Shown piece after piece: positions 16,120 to 24,189 of a stretch of DNA of 64,000 bases (positions within the stretch are counted from its first letter, which is position 1; each line of letters starts with the position of its first letter). Below the pieces are notes generated by a model. The model saw only the letters and a program-made list of their open reading frames with translations, was not told the origin of the DNA and ran no database searches. The translations under genes were made by a program, and so were the position numbers. The stretch is from Streptosporangiaceae bacterium (GTDB lineage Bacteria; Actinomycetota; Actinomycetes; Streptosporangiales; Streptosporangiaceae), in the NCBI GenBank assembly GCA_019245115.1, contig JAFARZ010000237.1:1-64000 (forward strand). Direction: 5' to 3'.

Positions 16120-17115
16120 TCAAATGCGGTCGCCGGGGCTGAGGCGGGCGTGGGCGTCGTGGGCGCGAGCGATACCGCGGGCTTCGGTGTACTCGCGCAC
16201 CATGTCGTATGTCTTCCACCCGGTGATGTGCATCAGGTCATCGGTTGATCCGCCGGCCGCTAGCCACTTGTCCGCGAAGGATCGGCGGAAGCGGTGCGGG
16301 TGGACGTTCTGGATTCCCGCTTGCTCGCCGCGCCGCGCGACCATGTCGCGGATTCCCGAATCGGTCATATGCGCCGTGTTGTGACCTTGGACGCCGAGCC
16401 ACAGCCACGGCGACGACGACTCGCCATGCTTCGAGCGGGCCCGGATATAGCGGTCAAGAGCAGAGGCGGTCTTCTTCCCGATGGGTACCCATGTCTCGTC
16501 ACCGCCCTTGAGACGGATGCGTAGCCGACGCTTGGTCAGGAACACGTCGTTACGACTTTCGTCGTCCTGGTCGTAGCGAAGCCCCGCCAGACCAGACACG
16601 CGGAGACCGGTATCGATGAGCACGCGCAAGATTGCGGTATCACGGCGGTCGGCGAACGACATGCCGTTGCACGTCTTCAACAAGCGCGCCAGCTCGTCGT
16701 CGGTGAAGAACTCCTTGGCCTTCTTGGTGACCTTCGGTCCTTCAACCCGGCTCATCGGGTTGGGGTTGGTCCGTTCCCCCTCGCTGGCCAGCCAGCCGAA
16801 GAACACTCGAAGATTGCGGAAGTGGACGGCAGCCGACGCGGCGGACGTACGCCGCTCCTCGGCAAGCAGAAACGCGCGCAGGTGATCGGGCGCGACACCC
16901 TCCACGTCGGTTGGCATGCCTTGAGCGGTCAGGAAGCTAGACAGCGCCTTGACAGAGTCGAGATATGAGCGGACAGTCTTCGGACTCTTGGCGGCCGCCT
17001 CAAGCGCGAGTTGCCACGACGTGACGAGCGCAGTCAGAGGCGGGCTCGCGGACTCCGTGGCACTACGCCGGTTCCCCCGGTTGCGCCTTGCTTCTCCCAT
17101 ACTGGTGACGGACAT
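16120..17115 (-). CDS. int: Tyrosine recombinase (element integrase)
   Basis: Encodes 331 residues from ATG 17115, chosen for its GGGAAGG site; longer frames reach upstream to a TTG at 17253 without one. The N-terminal core-binding domain (about 25-115, SYLDSVKALSSFL) and catalytic domain (about 135-320) are complete. Catalytic residues are R172 (TGLRVSGLAGL), H274 and R277 (HPHRFRRSF), W300 (TGWKTYD) and the nucleophile Y309 (REYTEA). The enzyme would recombine attP with the tRNA-Arg gene. It lies 160 bases from the right att core and reads into the element, the standard AICE place for int. No excisionase gene is seen next to it. Confidence 0.93.
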   Translation of the reverse strand: MSVTSMGEARRNRGNRRSATESASPPLTALVTSWQLALEAAAKSPKTVRSYLDSVKALSSFLTAQGMPTDVEGVAPDHLRAFLLAEERRTSAASAAVHFRNLRVFFGWLASEGERTNPNPMSRVEGPKVTKKAKEFFTDDELARLLKTCNGMSFADRRDTAILRVLIDTGLRVSGLAGLRYDQDDESRNDVFLTKRRLRIRLKGGDETWVPIGKKTASALDRYIRARSKHGESSSPWLWLGVQGHNTAHMTDSGIRDMVARRGEQAGIQNVHPHRFRRSFADKWLAAGGSTDDLMHITGWKTYDMVREYTEARGIARAHDAHARLSPGDRI

Positions 17116-17242
17116 GCGATACCTTCCCGCCGACCTGTGCGAGCAGCGCTCATCGTGCCCTACCCTTGAGGGGTGTGATCGGGCACCTGAACGCCACGAA
17201 TCAGAAGCTCTATCACCGCCGTGCTTATGTGGTACTGTAGCA

Positions 17243-17266
17243 CCTACCTGCAAAACCGCAGGTAGG
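17243..17266. promoter_or_regulatory. Inverted repeat between int and attR
   Basis: CCTACCTGC (17243-17251) and GCAGGTAGG (17258-17266) form a perfect 9-bp inverted repeat around AAAACC. It lies 10 bases from the att core and upstream of int. It could be an arm-type integrase or excisionase site, an int operator, or a hairpin in the tRNA leader. The left att copy has no counterpart, so it came with the element. Confidence 0.5.
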
Positions 17267-17276
17267 ACAACTTAAG

Positions 17277-17321
17277 ACCTGCGCTCGTAGCTCAACGGAT
17301 AGAGCATCTGACTACGGATCA
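17277..17321 (+). repeat. attR: 45-bp core inside intact tRNA-Arg
   Basis: Identical to 393-437. It supplies the 5' half of the tRNA, while bases after 17321 are host tRNA 3' half. The identity block ends in the 3' strand of the anticodon stem, so strand exchange must fall at or before that point, as in integrases that cut at the anticodon loop. Confidence 0.9.
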
Positions 17322-17353
17322 GAAGGTTGGGGGTTCGAGTCCCTCCGAGCGCG
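17281..17353 (+). tRNA. tRNA-Arg (anticodon ACG)
   Basis: All arms fold. The acceptor stem GCGCTCG pairs with CGAGCGC, the D stem is GCTC/GAGC, the anticodon stem TCTGA/TCAGA encloses the loop CTACGGA, and the T arm contains GGTTCGAGTCC. The discriminator is G and CCA is not encoded. A34 would be changed to inosine to read CGU, CGC and CGA. The 5' half and upstream DNA come from the integrated element; the 3' half is host. The duplicate 5' half at 397 is not functional. Confidence 0.95.
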
Positions 17354-17480
17354 CTCCGCTCTTTGCAGGTCAGGGTCCACTTTCGTGCCCGCCCGATGAT
17401 CACGTGGCGTGCCCGCGTCCATCGAATCGCACATGAGGCGCTCACACGTTGTTCGATCACGCAGTACCGGCGTACCACGA

Positions 17481-18176
17481 TTAGAGGGTCTTGCCGTATG
17501 CGTCATGGTAGTTCCACCACGCGTACGGCGGGGTCTGCGGATAGCCCTCCGGCGAGTCCTCCCACTCCTCCTGACGGCCGAGCGCCGTGATATCCAGGTA
17601 GCTCCAGGTGCTTCCCATGGCCTCGGCGCCCCGGCTGTTGACGAAGTAGGTCCGGTAGATCCGTGCGCCGTCACGGATGAAGGCGTTGGTCCCGTGCCAT
17701 TCGTCCACGCCGAAGTCTTTGTCAAAGTCGTCGGTGATTGTGTACCACGGGATCAGCTCCCAGCCCATGCGCTCCTTAAGGCCCTGGATCTCGGCCTGGG
17801 GAGCGCGTGAAACGAACGCGAGCGTCGTATCCCGCGCGTTAAGGTGAGCGGGGTGCGCGACCTGGTCGGCCAGGAACGAGCAGCCCACGCAGGCACGTTC
17901 CGGGTAGGCGCCGCCCCCCTGTGGGTACGTGGTGACGTCTGGCGCGTAGAAGGCGCGGTAGACGATCAACTGTCGGCGACCCTCGAATAGGTCGAGAAGG
18001 CTCGCCAGGCCGGCCGGGCCGCCGAAGCGGTACTCCTTCTCCACCGCCATCCATGGCATCCGGCGGCGCTTGGCGGCCAGCGCATCGCGGGCGCGGGTCA
18101 GCTTCTTCTCCTCGACCAGCAGTTCCTCGCGGGCTGCATCCCACTCCTGCGGTGACACGATCGGCGGGGTCTTCAT
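17481..18176 (-). CDS. DUF899 thioredoxin-like protein
   Basis: Encodes 231 residues. DUF899 proteins have a thioredoxin-like fold and unknown reaction. Visible signatures are KKLTRARDALAAKRRRMPW near the start, then RQLIVYRAFYAPD, CVGCSFLADQ (about 96-105) and DVTT. The CxxC in RACVGCSF is where redox cysteines would lie. The C-terminal WSYLDITALGRQEEWEDSP is typical. The ATG follows GGGAGGACAGCC. Upstream is a damaged ArsR-type regulator gene; ArsR/DUF899 pairs are known, so its regulator may have been lost. Confidence 0.88.
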   Translation of the reverse strand: MKTPPIVSPQEWDAAREELLVEEKKLTRARDALAAKRRRMPWMAVEKEYRFGGPAGLASLLDLFEGRRQLIVYRAFYAPDVTTYPQGGGAYPERACVGCSFLADQVAHPAHLNARDTTLAFVSRAPQAEIQGLKERMGWELIPWYTITDDFDKDFGVDEWHGTNAFIRDGARIYRTYFVNSRGAEAMGSTWSYLDITALGRQEEWEDSPEGYPQTPPYAWWNYHDAYGKTL

Positions 18177-18183
18177 TGTGGCT

Positions 18184-18365
18184 GTCCTCCCTCAAGTACT
18201 CGTCGACGATGTCGAACCGGCGGCCCCACAGGCGCGCTTGCGTTCCATCCAGTCCGTCGCTTCGCTCAGCACACCGGGCTCGAGCGAGAGCAAGTGGAGT
18301 CGGCTCCGATCGTACGCCGCAGCACGCCGGTCTCCTCGAGCCGGGCGTAAGCGGCCAGCTGCGCC
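18184..18365 (-). pseudogene. ArsR-type regulator remnant
   Basis: The minus strand carries ArsR-like pieces in three frames: ARLEETGVLRRTIGADS, then LSLEPGVLSEATDWMERKRA, then LWGRRFDIVDEYLRED. In order they match the wing and C-terminal helix of ArsR regulators (LEPAPLxEAxxWLExxR...WxxRLDxLDxYLxE). Two frame changes and loss of the N-terminal helices make it a pseudogene. It lies directly upstream of the DUF899 gene, its probable former target. Confidence 0.6.
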
Positions 18366-18412
18366 GCTCGTGCGCCCGCCGTCTCGCCTAACGGCAGCGG
18401 CCCCGCCAGCGA

Positions 18413-19738
18413 TCAGGCGCTGTGACGGTTCCGCTGTCGCCGCTGGGTGATGAACAGCGCGCAGCCCGTCAGGGCGGCCACCCCGATCATGCCGACGGTG
18501 CCGACCGGGAGAGGGGTGCCTCCGGTTGAGAGCAACCAGGCGGTGGCGTAAATGGGACCGCTGGTCGTAGCCGCGTAGCCGACCACGATGTTGCCGCTGA
18601 CCGCAGCGGCGTAGCTGCTGGGCCCGCCGAGGGTGCCCAGATCGACGATGGCCGGGGAGGCCGCCCCCAGGTCGTAGGCGAACGCGCGGGTGGTGCCGCT
18701 GGTCGTGGCCACGTAGCCGACCACGACATTGCCGCTCACCGCGGTGGCCCGGCTCGTCCCGCCGCCAATGGTGCCCAGGTCGATCATGGCCGGGGAAGCT
18801 GCCCCCAGGTCGTAGGCGAACGCGTGGGTGGTGCCGCTGGCTGTGTCGGAATAGCCGGCCACGATGTTGCCGCTTATGGCAGTGGCCTGGCTGCTGGCCC
18901 CGCCGAGGGTGCCGAGGTCGATCATGGCGGGGGAGGCCGTCCCCAGCTTGTAGGCGAAGGCGTGGGTGGTGCCGCTGGCTGTATTGGAATAGCCAACGAC
19001 GATGTTGCCGCTCACCGCGGTAGCCCAGCTCGTGCTCCCGCCGAGGGTGCCTAGATCGGTCATGACGGGGGAAGCTGCCCCCAGGTCGTAGGCGAACGCG
19101 TGGGTGGTGCCGCTGGCTGTGTCCGACCAGCCGACGACGATGCTGCCGCTCACCGCCTCGGCCACGCCATAGGTGCCGCCGAGAGAGCCGAGATCGGTCA
19201 TGACGGGGGAAGCTTCCCCCAGGTCGTAGGCGAACGGAATGGGGTTTGAGCCTATGGAGCCGACGACGATGTCGCCGCTCACCGCGGTGGCAAAGCTCCT
19301 GCCGCCGAGGGCGCCCAGGTCGATCATGGTGGGGGAGGCCGCACCCAGGTTGTACGCGAACGCGTGGTCCAGGGGGAAGCCCTGAGGCGTGTCCGCACTG
19401 CCGGCGATGATGTTGCCGCTCACCGCGGTGGCCCCACTGCTGGGACCGCCGAGATTGCCCAGGTCGATCATGGTGGGGGAGGCCGCACCCAGGTCGTAGG
19501 CGAACGCATCGCCTGCCCCGGAGGCCAGATTGGTCTTCTGGGATGAGTGTCCGACCACAATGGTGCCGCTCACCGCGCTTGCCGAGCTGCCGATATCACC
19601 GCTTAGGGCACCCAGGTCGATGATCGTCGGGACTGCGGCGGCGGCGGCACCGGATGCGGTCAGCCCCACCGAGCCGCCTGCCAGCAGCAGCACCACCGCT
19701 CCAGCACCAATCTTCCGGACCGCGCAGACCGTGTTCAT
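18413..19738 (-). CDS. Secreted HAF-repeat surface protein
   Basis: Encodes 441 residues. The signal peptide is VVLLLAGGSVGLTASGAAAA. The body is about nine tandem repeats of some 38 residues built on SPxMIDLGTLGG, then ATAVSGNIVVGY and THAFAYDLGAA, the HAF-family extracellular repeat, which probably folds as a beta-propeller or beta-solenoid. The C-terminus is a hydrophobic helix and basic tail (MIGVAALTGCALFITQRRQR), so it is membrane- or wall-anchored after an LPVGT stretch that is not a true LPxTG. Function unknown. Repeats are nearly identical in DNA, so unit number may vary. Confidence 0.85.
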   Translation of the reverse strand: MNTVCAVRKIGAGAVVLLLAGGSVGLTASGAAAAAVPTIIDLGALSGDIGSSASAVSGTIVVGHSSQKTNLASGAGDAFAYDLGAASPTMIDLGNLGGPSSGATAVSGNIIAGSADTPQGFPLDHAFAYNLGAASPTMIDLGALGGRSFATAVSGDIVVGSIGSNPIPFAYDLGEASPVMTDLGSLGGTYGVAEAVSGSIVVGWSDTASGTTHAFAYDLGAASPVMTDLGTLGGSTSWATAVSGNIVVGYSNTASGTTHAFAYKLGTASPAMIDLGTLGGASSQATAISGNIVAGYSDTASGTTHAFAYDLGAASPAMIDLGTIGGGTSRATAVSGNVVVGYVATTSGTTRAFAYDLGAASPAIVDLGTLGGPSSYAAAVSGNIVVGYAATTSGPIYATAWLLSTGGTPLPVGTVGMIGVAALTGCALFITQRRQRNRHSA

Positions 19739-19874
19739 CCGGTATCCTCCCTATGGCCACCCGTACCTCTCAAGTGCTCGGCGGAGCCAAGGCTGATCCC
19801 GAAGGCCGGAAATAACCTGAGGCCCTCTTCTTCGGGGTGGCGATCGATAGGGCAATGCCAAGGAGCGGGCAGGC

Positions 19875-20651
19875 CTAGACCCGCCCGGATCGTCTCAGAG
19901 CATGCCGGTGCCAGACGCGAAGCAGGACCACGATAATGATCACGGCCAGGACGCCGAGCGTAGCCAGCTGAGCGGGACCTAGTACCGGCCCGGTGCCCGA
20001 ATGGCGGTACCCGCCCGATTCCAGGCCAGCCTGGCGCTCGAAGAAGTTGCGCGAGCCCGGGAAAAAGAAGTCGACGACAGCGTACGCGACGGGAAACGCG
20101 AAGGGACCTGCGATAGCGGTCGCGACCGCCCACTGCGTCCGGTGCCGCGCCTCGTGGGCAACGAGCGCCTGAAGCTGCTCTTTGCTGATGTTGAACCCCG
20201 GCGTCAGGACGATGTCACCCACAGTCATCGCCCTCGTTCCGGCGATGTTGTCGGCGTGCGGCGCGACGTAGTAATACGCCGAGGAGGACAAGCACACGTG
20301 CGCATCCCTGACCCGCGAGTACAACAGCCCTATCCCCGTCTCGGGCCACGTCGCCGCTTCCTGTGCCACCAGCGACGCATCGAGGTGGCCGCTGCGCGCG
20401 GCCAGGGCACCTCCTGGCGGTGAACATGCGGGCACGGACTGAAAGACGGTAACGAGCCGCCCGACGGAGCCGATCGCGATGATGACCAGGCCCGCGACCA
20501 CAAGGGCGGAACGAACTCGCCGCAAGCGCGTAGCTGGATGACATCCCGGCCGGTGACGCCACCACCACGCCAATCCCAGTATCCCGAAGAGCAGGACCAT
20601 GCCGAGGGCGCCGAGCATCAACTGAGCACGCCGCGGCAGCGTCATGATCAC
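19875..20651 (-). CDS. Membrane protein with HExxH motif
   Basis: Encodes 258 residues. Hydrophobic helices lie at about 10-30, 48-68, 175-198 and 222-245. Between them is an external-looking region with VAHEARHRTQWAV: H166, E167 and H170 fit the zinc-metallopeptidase HExxH pattern. It is followed by FFPGSRNFFERQAGLESGGY. The same HEARHxTQ and SRNxFERxAGLxxGGY signature occurs at 44120-44587. A third zinc ligand is not certain. I do not recognise a named family; a membrane peptidase or a degenerate relative is inferred. Confidence 0.72.
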   Translation of the reverse strand: MIMTLPRRAQLMLGALGMVLLFGILGLAWWWRHRPGCHPATRLRRVRSALVVAGLVIIAIGSVGRLVTVFQSVPACSPPGGALAARSGHLDASLVAQEAATWPETGIGLLYSRVRDAHVCLSSSAYYYVAPHADNIAGTRAMTVGDIVLTPGFNISKEQLQALVAHEARHRTQWAVATAIAGPFAFPVAYAVVDFFFPGSRNFFERQAGLESGGYRHSGTGPVLGPAQLATLGVLAVIIIVVLLRVWHRHALRRSGRV

Positions 20652-20769
20652 ACCGTAAATCAGAATGAGCCTAGGGAATTAGCCTGAGCTGGCCGTATAA
20701 CGCTCAGTGTCTACTTCCCAGCTGCCGGATCGTGCCTGCCGCGTGTCGGTACTGGCTAGCGCTGCGCGC

Positions 20770-21300
20770 CTACCGGTCGGCTGTCTGGGCTGTCTGAGGC
20801 CGTTCCAAGCACGATAGATCGAGCTGATACCAGTTGCCGTGCTTACCGCCGAGATCGGCCGGGCCGGCGGGTCCGGCCGGGACGAACCCGGCCTTGGTCA
20901 GCACCTTCTGGGAAGCAGCATTCTCGTGGGAGGTGGCCGCCCTGAGCGTACGCAGCCCGTATCGCGTCGCCGCCAGCCGGCACAGTTCCCGGACGGTCGC
21001 GGTCGCCACCCCGCGGCCTGCGATGTGCTGCGCGACCCGGTAACCGAGCTTCGCGGTGCCGTTTCCTGCGAAGATCAGATTGAACCGGCCCAGGACCGAG
21101 CCATCCTCGGCGACGAGCACATGGAAGGCGCCGTCGCCGGCCTCCTGCTCAGCCAGCAAGGCGTTGTGCCGGTCGGGAAACTGCTCGAAGAACTCATCGC
21201 CGCGGTCGGAGATGGAGGCGGCGAAGTAGGCGCGGTTCGCCAACTCGAAGGCCAGGACCGCCGGGGCATGGTCGGCTCGCAGCCGCTGTAGCTCGGGCAC
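20770..21300 (-). CDS. GNAT N-acetyltransferase
   Basis: Encodes 176 residues of the RimJ/RimL-like GNAT family. The sequence shows the opening ELQRLRADHAPAVLAFELAN, the core strand GNGTAKLGYRVAQ, and the acetyl-CoA site HIAGRGVATATVRELCRLA. The ending ATSHENAASQKVLTKAGF is the classic C-terminal GNAT segment. It would acetylate an amine, perhaps a protein N-terminus or small molecule. It lies 63 bases after the condensation-domain gene on the same strand, so it may belong to that transcript. Confidence 0.88.
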   Translation of the reverse strand: MPELQRLRADHAPAVLAFELANRAYFAASISDRGDEFFEQFPDRHNALLAEQEAGDGAFHVLVAEDGSVLGRFNLIFAGNGTAKLGYRVAQHIAGRGVATATVRELCRLAATRYGLRTLRAATSHENAASQKVLTKAGFVPAGPAGPADLGGKHGNWYQLDLSCLERPQTAQTADR

Positions 21301-21363
21301 CGCCCGACTCTACCCAGGTGGTTGCGCAGAGGACACCTGAATTTAGCTGGTCCGGGCTGACCG

Positions 21364-22731
21364 CTAGCGACTGGCGACCCTGCCCTCGGCGCCGTCGACG
21401 CGCACGTCATCGGCTAGCGCCGCGTCGACAATCACGGTCTCGATGCGCCTGAGCAGCCGCTCCATGTCCGGCGGACGCACGAAGTGAGTATCCGCCCACA
21501 CTTCGCAGGACAGTGTGCCCGGCACGTCGCAGATGTTCAGGGACACTTTTCCCTGAGAGAGGTGATTGCGATCGCCCCAGGTCAGCGTCGACCGGGTCAG
21601 CTCGTCTCGGAGCGATGACGCGCTGTCCGCCGCGGAGACAGTGTCAGCGAACTCGCGAGTGAGCACCCGGCGATCGTTGAATATCAGGCTCCAGTCCGGC
21701 TCCACGCCGCGCTCGGCTGCTAGCCGCTCGCACACCTCGCGCTTACCCGCCGGATCGTAATAGGCGTGCTTGTACGCGCCGAGCGCGGACTGCCAGGCTC
21801 GTCTGACCACGTCCTCGAACGGGCCGTCCGGCTCAATGACGCCAAGGCAGGTCTGCATCACCGGGCTGACCGAGCCGGCGAACCCGGGCCGGAACCGGTT
21901 GCTAACCACTAGATGCACCGCAACGCGTCGGCTGACGGAGAGAGAAGTGAGGGCGACGGCGAACGCGGCGAGCAGCACCGCGGACGTGCTGAGACCGAGC
22001 CGGGCCGCGAGCATCCCCGCTGCCCGGTAACCGGCCGGAGAGTTGAGGGTGACCTGCCAGAAACGCGGCTGCCGAGGGTCGGCCGACATCGTGAACTGGC
22101 GGTCGGGGACGCTCGCGGCCACCCGCTCGTAATAACGCATCGACGCCTCGTGCGCACGGCGCCCGCTCGGGCCGCGCTGCCGGCTGGCCTGCTCCATCGG
22201 CTGCATCGCCGTCACCGGCCCGGTCCGTTCATCGCGATGGTCGAAGTCGTCATACAGCGCGGCCAGGCCGAACGCATCCAGCGCGATATGGCAGATCACC
22301 TGCACGACATGCGTGGCGGTGCCATGGTGCGTGATCACGGCCATCCGCAGCGGCCATTCGTGCTCGTATTCGAATTGCCGGGCCTTGTACCGGGCGGCGA
22401 CGGCGGCCGCCACCTCGCCCGGGTCATTGTCACCTGCGTCCACGACCTCGAGCGTGATCTCGCCGGAGGCGTGCACCACCTGCTGGGTCTGCCCGCCGGG
22501 GCCAAAGCGCAACCTGGTGCGCAAAGCCTGGTGGCGGCTCATGATGAAGCTCAGCCCGGCCGCGACGTCCGCCACGGTATGGCCAGGCGGCAGTGCCCGG
22601 GCGCCTCCCATTGACAGGGAATCGCCTTTGTCCTGCATGACAGACCAGATCTCCTGCTGGCCCCAGCTGAGCTCGGCGATGCCTGAACCATCACCCGCGA
22701 AGTGAACAACGAGGAGCGAGCGTGACCTCAC
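21364..22731 (-). CDS. Stand-alone condensation-domain protein
   Basis: Encodes 455 residues from GTG 22731, in a GTGA overlap with the methyltransferase stop. It is a free NRPS-type condensation domain: LSWGQQEIWSVMQ near the start (C1-like), HQALRTRLRF, and VICHIALDAFGL, where the HHxxxDG motif has Cys for the first His but keeps the catalytic His and Asp. Later come RVAVHLVVSNR and a DWSLIFNDRR segment. Such enzymes join an acyl or aminoacyl carrier to an amine or alcohol. No adenylation or carrier domain is present in the window, so the partner is elsewhere or the substrate is a CoA ester. Confidence 0.85.
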   Translation of the reverse strand: MRSRSLLVVHFAGDGSGIAELSWGQQEIWSVMQDKGDSLSMGGARALPPGHTVADVAAGLSFIMSRHQALRTRLRFGPGGQTQQVVHASGEITLEVVDAGDNDPGEVAAAVAARYKARQFEYEHEWPLRMAVITHHGTATHVVQVICHIALDAFGLAALYDDFDHRDERTGPVTAMQPMEQASRQRGPSGRRAHEASMRYYERVAASVPDRQFTMSADPRQPRFWQVTLNSPAGYRAAGMLAARLGLSTSAVLLAAFAVALTSLSVSRRVAVHLVVSNRFRPGFAGSVSPVMQTCLGVIEPDGPFEDVVRRAWQSALGAYKHAYYDPAGKREVCERLAAERGVEPDWSLIFNDRRVLTREFADTVSAADSASSLRDELTRSTLTWGDRNHLSQGKVSLNICDVPGTLSCEVWADTHFVRPPDMERLLRRIETVIVDAALADDVRVDGAEGRVASR

Positions 22732-23528
22732 GCGATCACCGCCTCCACATAGATGGTCTCGTCGCTGCGGAACGTGGTGTCGAGGTCGGCTACATCCTGC
22801 CGGTGGCCGTCCCGGAACTTCCGCGCCGTGATGCGTCCAGGGTCGTAGCCCGCTTGCGTCAGCGCGTACCGGAGTTCGTCGTGGTCGTAGATCCACCGGT
22901 GGCCGTACAGGTAGAAGATCTGGTTGACCATGAACGCGCGGCGCTCAGGCATCGGCGGGCCGACTCGCATCACCGAGAGGCGGCGGCGGTGCCGGGCAAA
23001 GAATTTCTCGTCCTCGGCGAGGTATCCAGCGGCGTAGGCCCGCAGGTCGGGAGTGGTGATCCGAAGCAGGCCGCCCGGGGCGAGGATCCGGCGCACTTCG
23101 CCCAACCAGTTGATCGCGTCGAGCAGCGGGACGTGCTCGATCAGGTGCTCGGCGTAGACCCAGTCGACGCTGCCGTCCTCGAAGGGTAGCGGCTCGGTGA
23201 TGTCAAGCTGCGTGAACAGGCTTCGCCCATCCACCCGGTAGACCCGGCCGGGCTCAGTGACGATGCGGCGGCCATTCGCGTCTTCCGGGCCGCGCATGGC
23301 GACGAGGTCGGTGCCCAGGCCTTGCGGGTGCTCGGTCGTGAAGGCGGCGAACTCAATCCCGGTGACGTCGAGTTCGGCGAGCCCGGCCCGGGAACGCGGC
23401 AGCTCGGCCGCTACCTGCTCGAGCTTCTCGGCCGCACTCAGTCCGGCCGTGAACCTCTCCATCGTGGCCTCGAGCCGAGCTGGATCCTGCCAGTCCCAGT
23501 CGGGGAACGCATCGGGCGCGCCGGTCAT
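22728..23528 (-). CDS. SAM-dependent methyltransferase (class I)
   Basis: Encodes 266 residues. Much of motif I is atypical, but the post-I and motif II/III region is clear: LPFEDGSVDWVYAEHLIEHV, then VRRILAPGGLLRITTPDL, as in Methyltransf_11 enzymes. The N-terminal 60 residues are helical. Its end overlaps the condensation-domain gene (GTGA), so the two are translated together and probably modify one product. The ATG at 23528 starts the transcript. Substrate unknown. Loss of a clear glycine-rich SAM loop is worth noting. Confidence 0.8.
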   Translation of the reverse strand: MTGAPDAFPDWDWQDPARLEATMERFTAGLSAAEKLEQVAAELPRSRAGLAELDVTGIEFAAFTTEHPQGLGTDLVAMRGPEDANGRRIVTEPGRVYRVDGRSLFTQLDITEPLPFEDGSVDWVYAEHLIEHVPLLDAINWLGEVRRILAPGGLLRITTPDLRAYAAGYLAEDEKFFARHRRRLSVMRVGPPMPERRAFMVNQIFYLYGHRWIYDHDELRYALTQAGYDPGRITARKFRDGHRQDVADLDTTFRSDETIYVEAVIA

Positions 23529-23607
23529 GCCGCGGCTCCTTCACGAGGGTGTCCGTCTTACTGATACCAGTTCGCCGGCCGGAGCGCGAGACGGCTGCAT
23601 ATGGCTG

Positions 23608-24087
23608 TCAGCTTCCGCCGGCGCCGAGCACGGTGAACAGCACCAGAGCAAGGGTGGTGATGGCCATGATGCCGTGGGTGATGACGACGGGCAGCGGGAA
23701 GTTCCGCTCCGGAGGGACAGTGATTGTCCGGTTGAGCGACGGGCCAGGATCGGCGAAGGTGCGGTAGACGTGGACCCAGCGCGCCGCCATGATCAGGCCC
23801 AGGGCGGCGACCGTGCCCAGGTCGGCGAGCGTGATCCAGGCCAGTTGCTCCTCACCAACCAGGAGGTAGTCGATCCACAACACCAGGCCGCCCATGCCCA
23901 GTAGAGCGTGAGCGGAAATAACCGGCACCGGCAAACGGGTCGCGGCCGCGCTCTGGAACTCGCGGTCGTATTCAAGGAGCCAGATAACCAGCAAGAGAAG
24001 GCCAATGAGAATAGTGACAATCCAGGTAAACAGCGCGGCGACGCTCATCTGAATCTCATCTCTGACGTCCTGAAAACTCATCGTCAA
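23608..24087 (-). CDS. Four-helix integral membrane protein
   Basis: Encodes 159 residues with four hydrophobic helices at about 16-38, 50-72, 83-103 and 133-155. A His in helix 2 (VISAHALLGMGGL) and one in helix 4 (VVITHGIMAITT) lie at similar depth, as in some four-helix haem-b or DUF2269-like membrane proteins, but haem binding is only a possibility. The N-terminal 18 residues are cytosolic and acidic. No close family is recognised, and it is not obviously part of the neighbouring operons. Confidence 0.65.
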   Translation of the reverse strand: MTMSFQDVRDEIQMSVAALFTWIVTILIGLLLLVIWLLEYDREFQSAAATRLPVPVISAHALLGMGGLVLWIDYLLVGEEQLAWITLADLGTVAALGLIMAARWVHVYRTFADPGPSLNRTITVPPERNFPLPVVITHGIMAITTLALVLFTVLGAGGS

Positions 24088-24189
24088 AGCCGTACGTGGA
24101 GTACCGAGCCACTAGGCTCCCAACTCACACCACGGATGTATGCCCGGTTGGGTTCAAGGCTTCTTGCACGACTGCTGTCGGCTAATGGT

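Larger units (their letters stand above)
393..17321. mobile_element. AICE-like integrative element in tRNA-Arg(ACG)
   Basis: The boundaries are two identical 45-bp direct repeats, 393-437 and 17277-17321. The right copy is part of an intact tRNA-Arg gene and the left copy is its truncated 5' half. A tyrosine integrase reads inward from beside the right end. A TraB/FtsK translocase with the usual small accessory genes occupies the left third. XRE-DUF5753, DUF397, GntR and TPR regulators fill the middle, and TIR plus nuclease cargo the right. No RepSA, RepAM, prim-pol or Xis-like protein is visible, so mobility may be impaired or may use an unrecognised initiator. Most transferred-gene copies look intact; one gene near the right end is a pseudogene. 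Confidence 0.9.
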
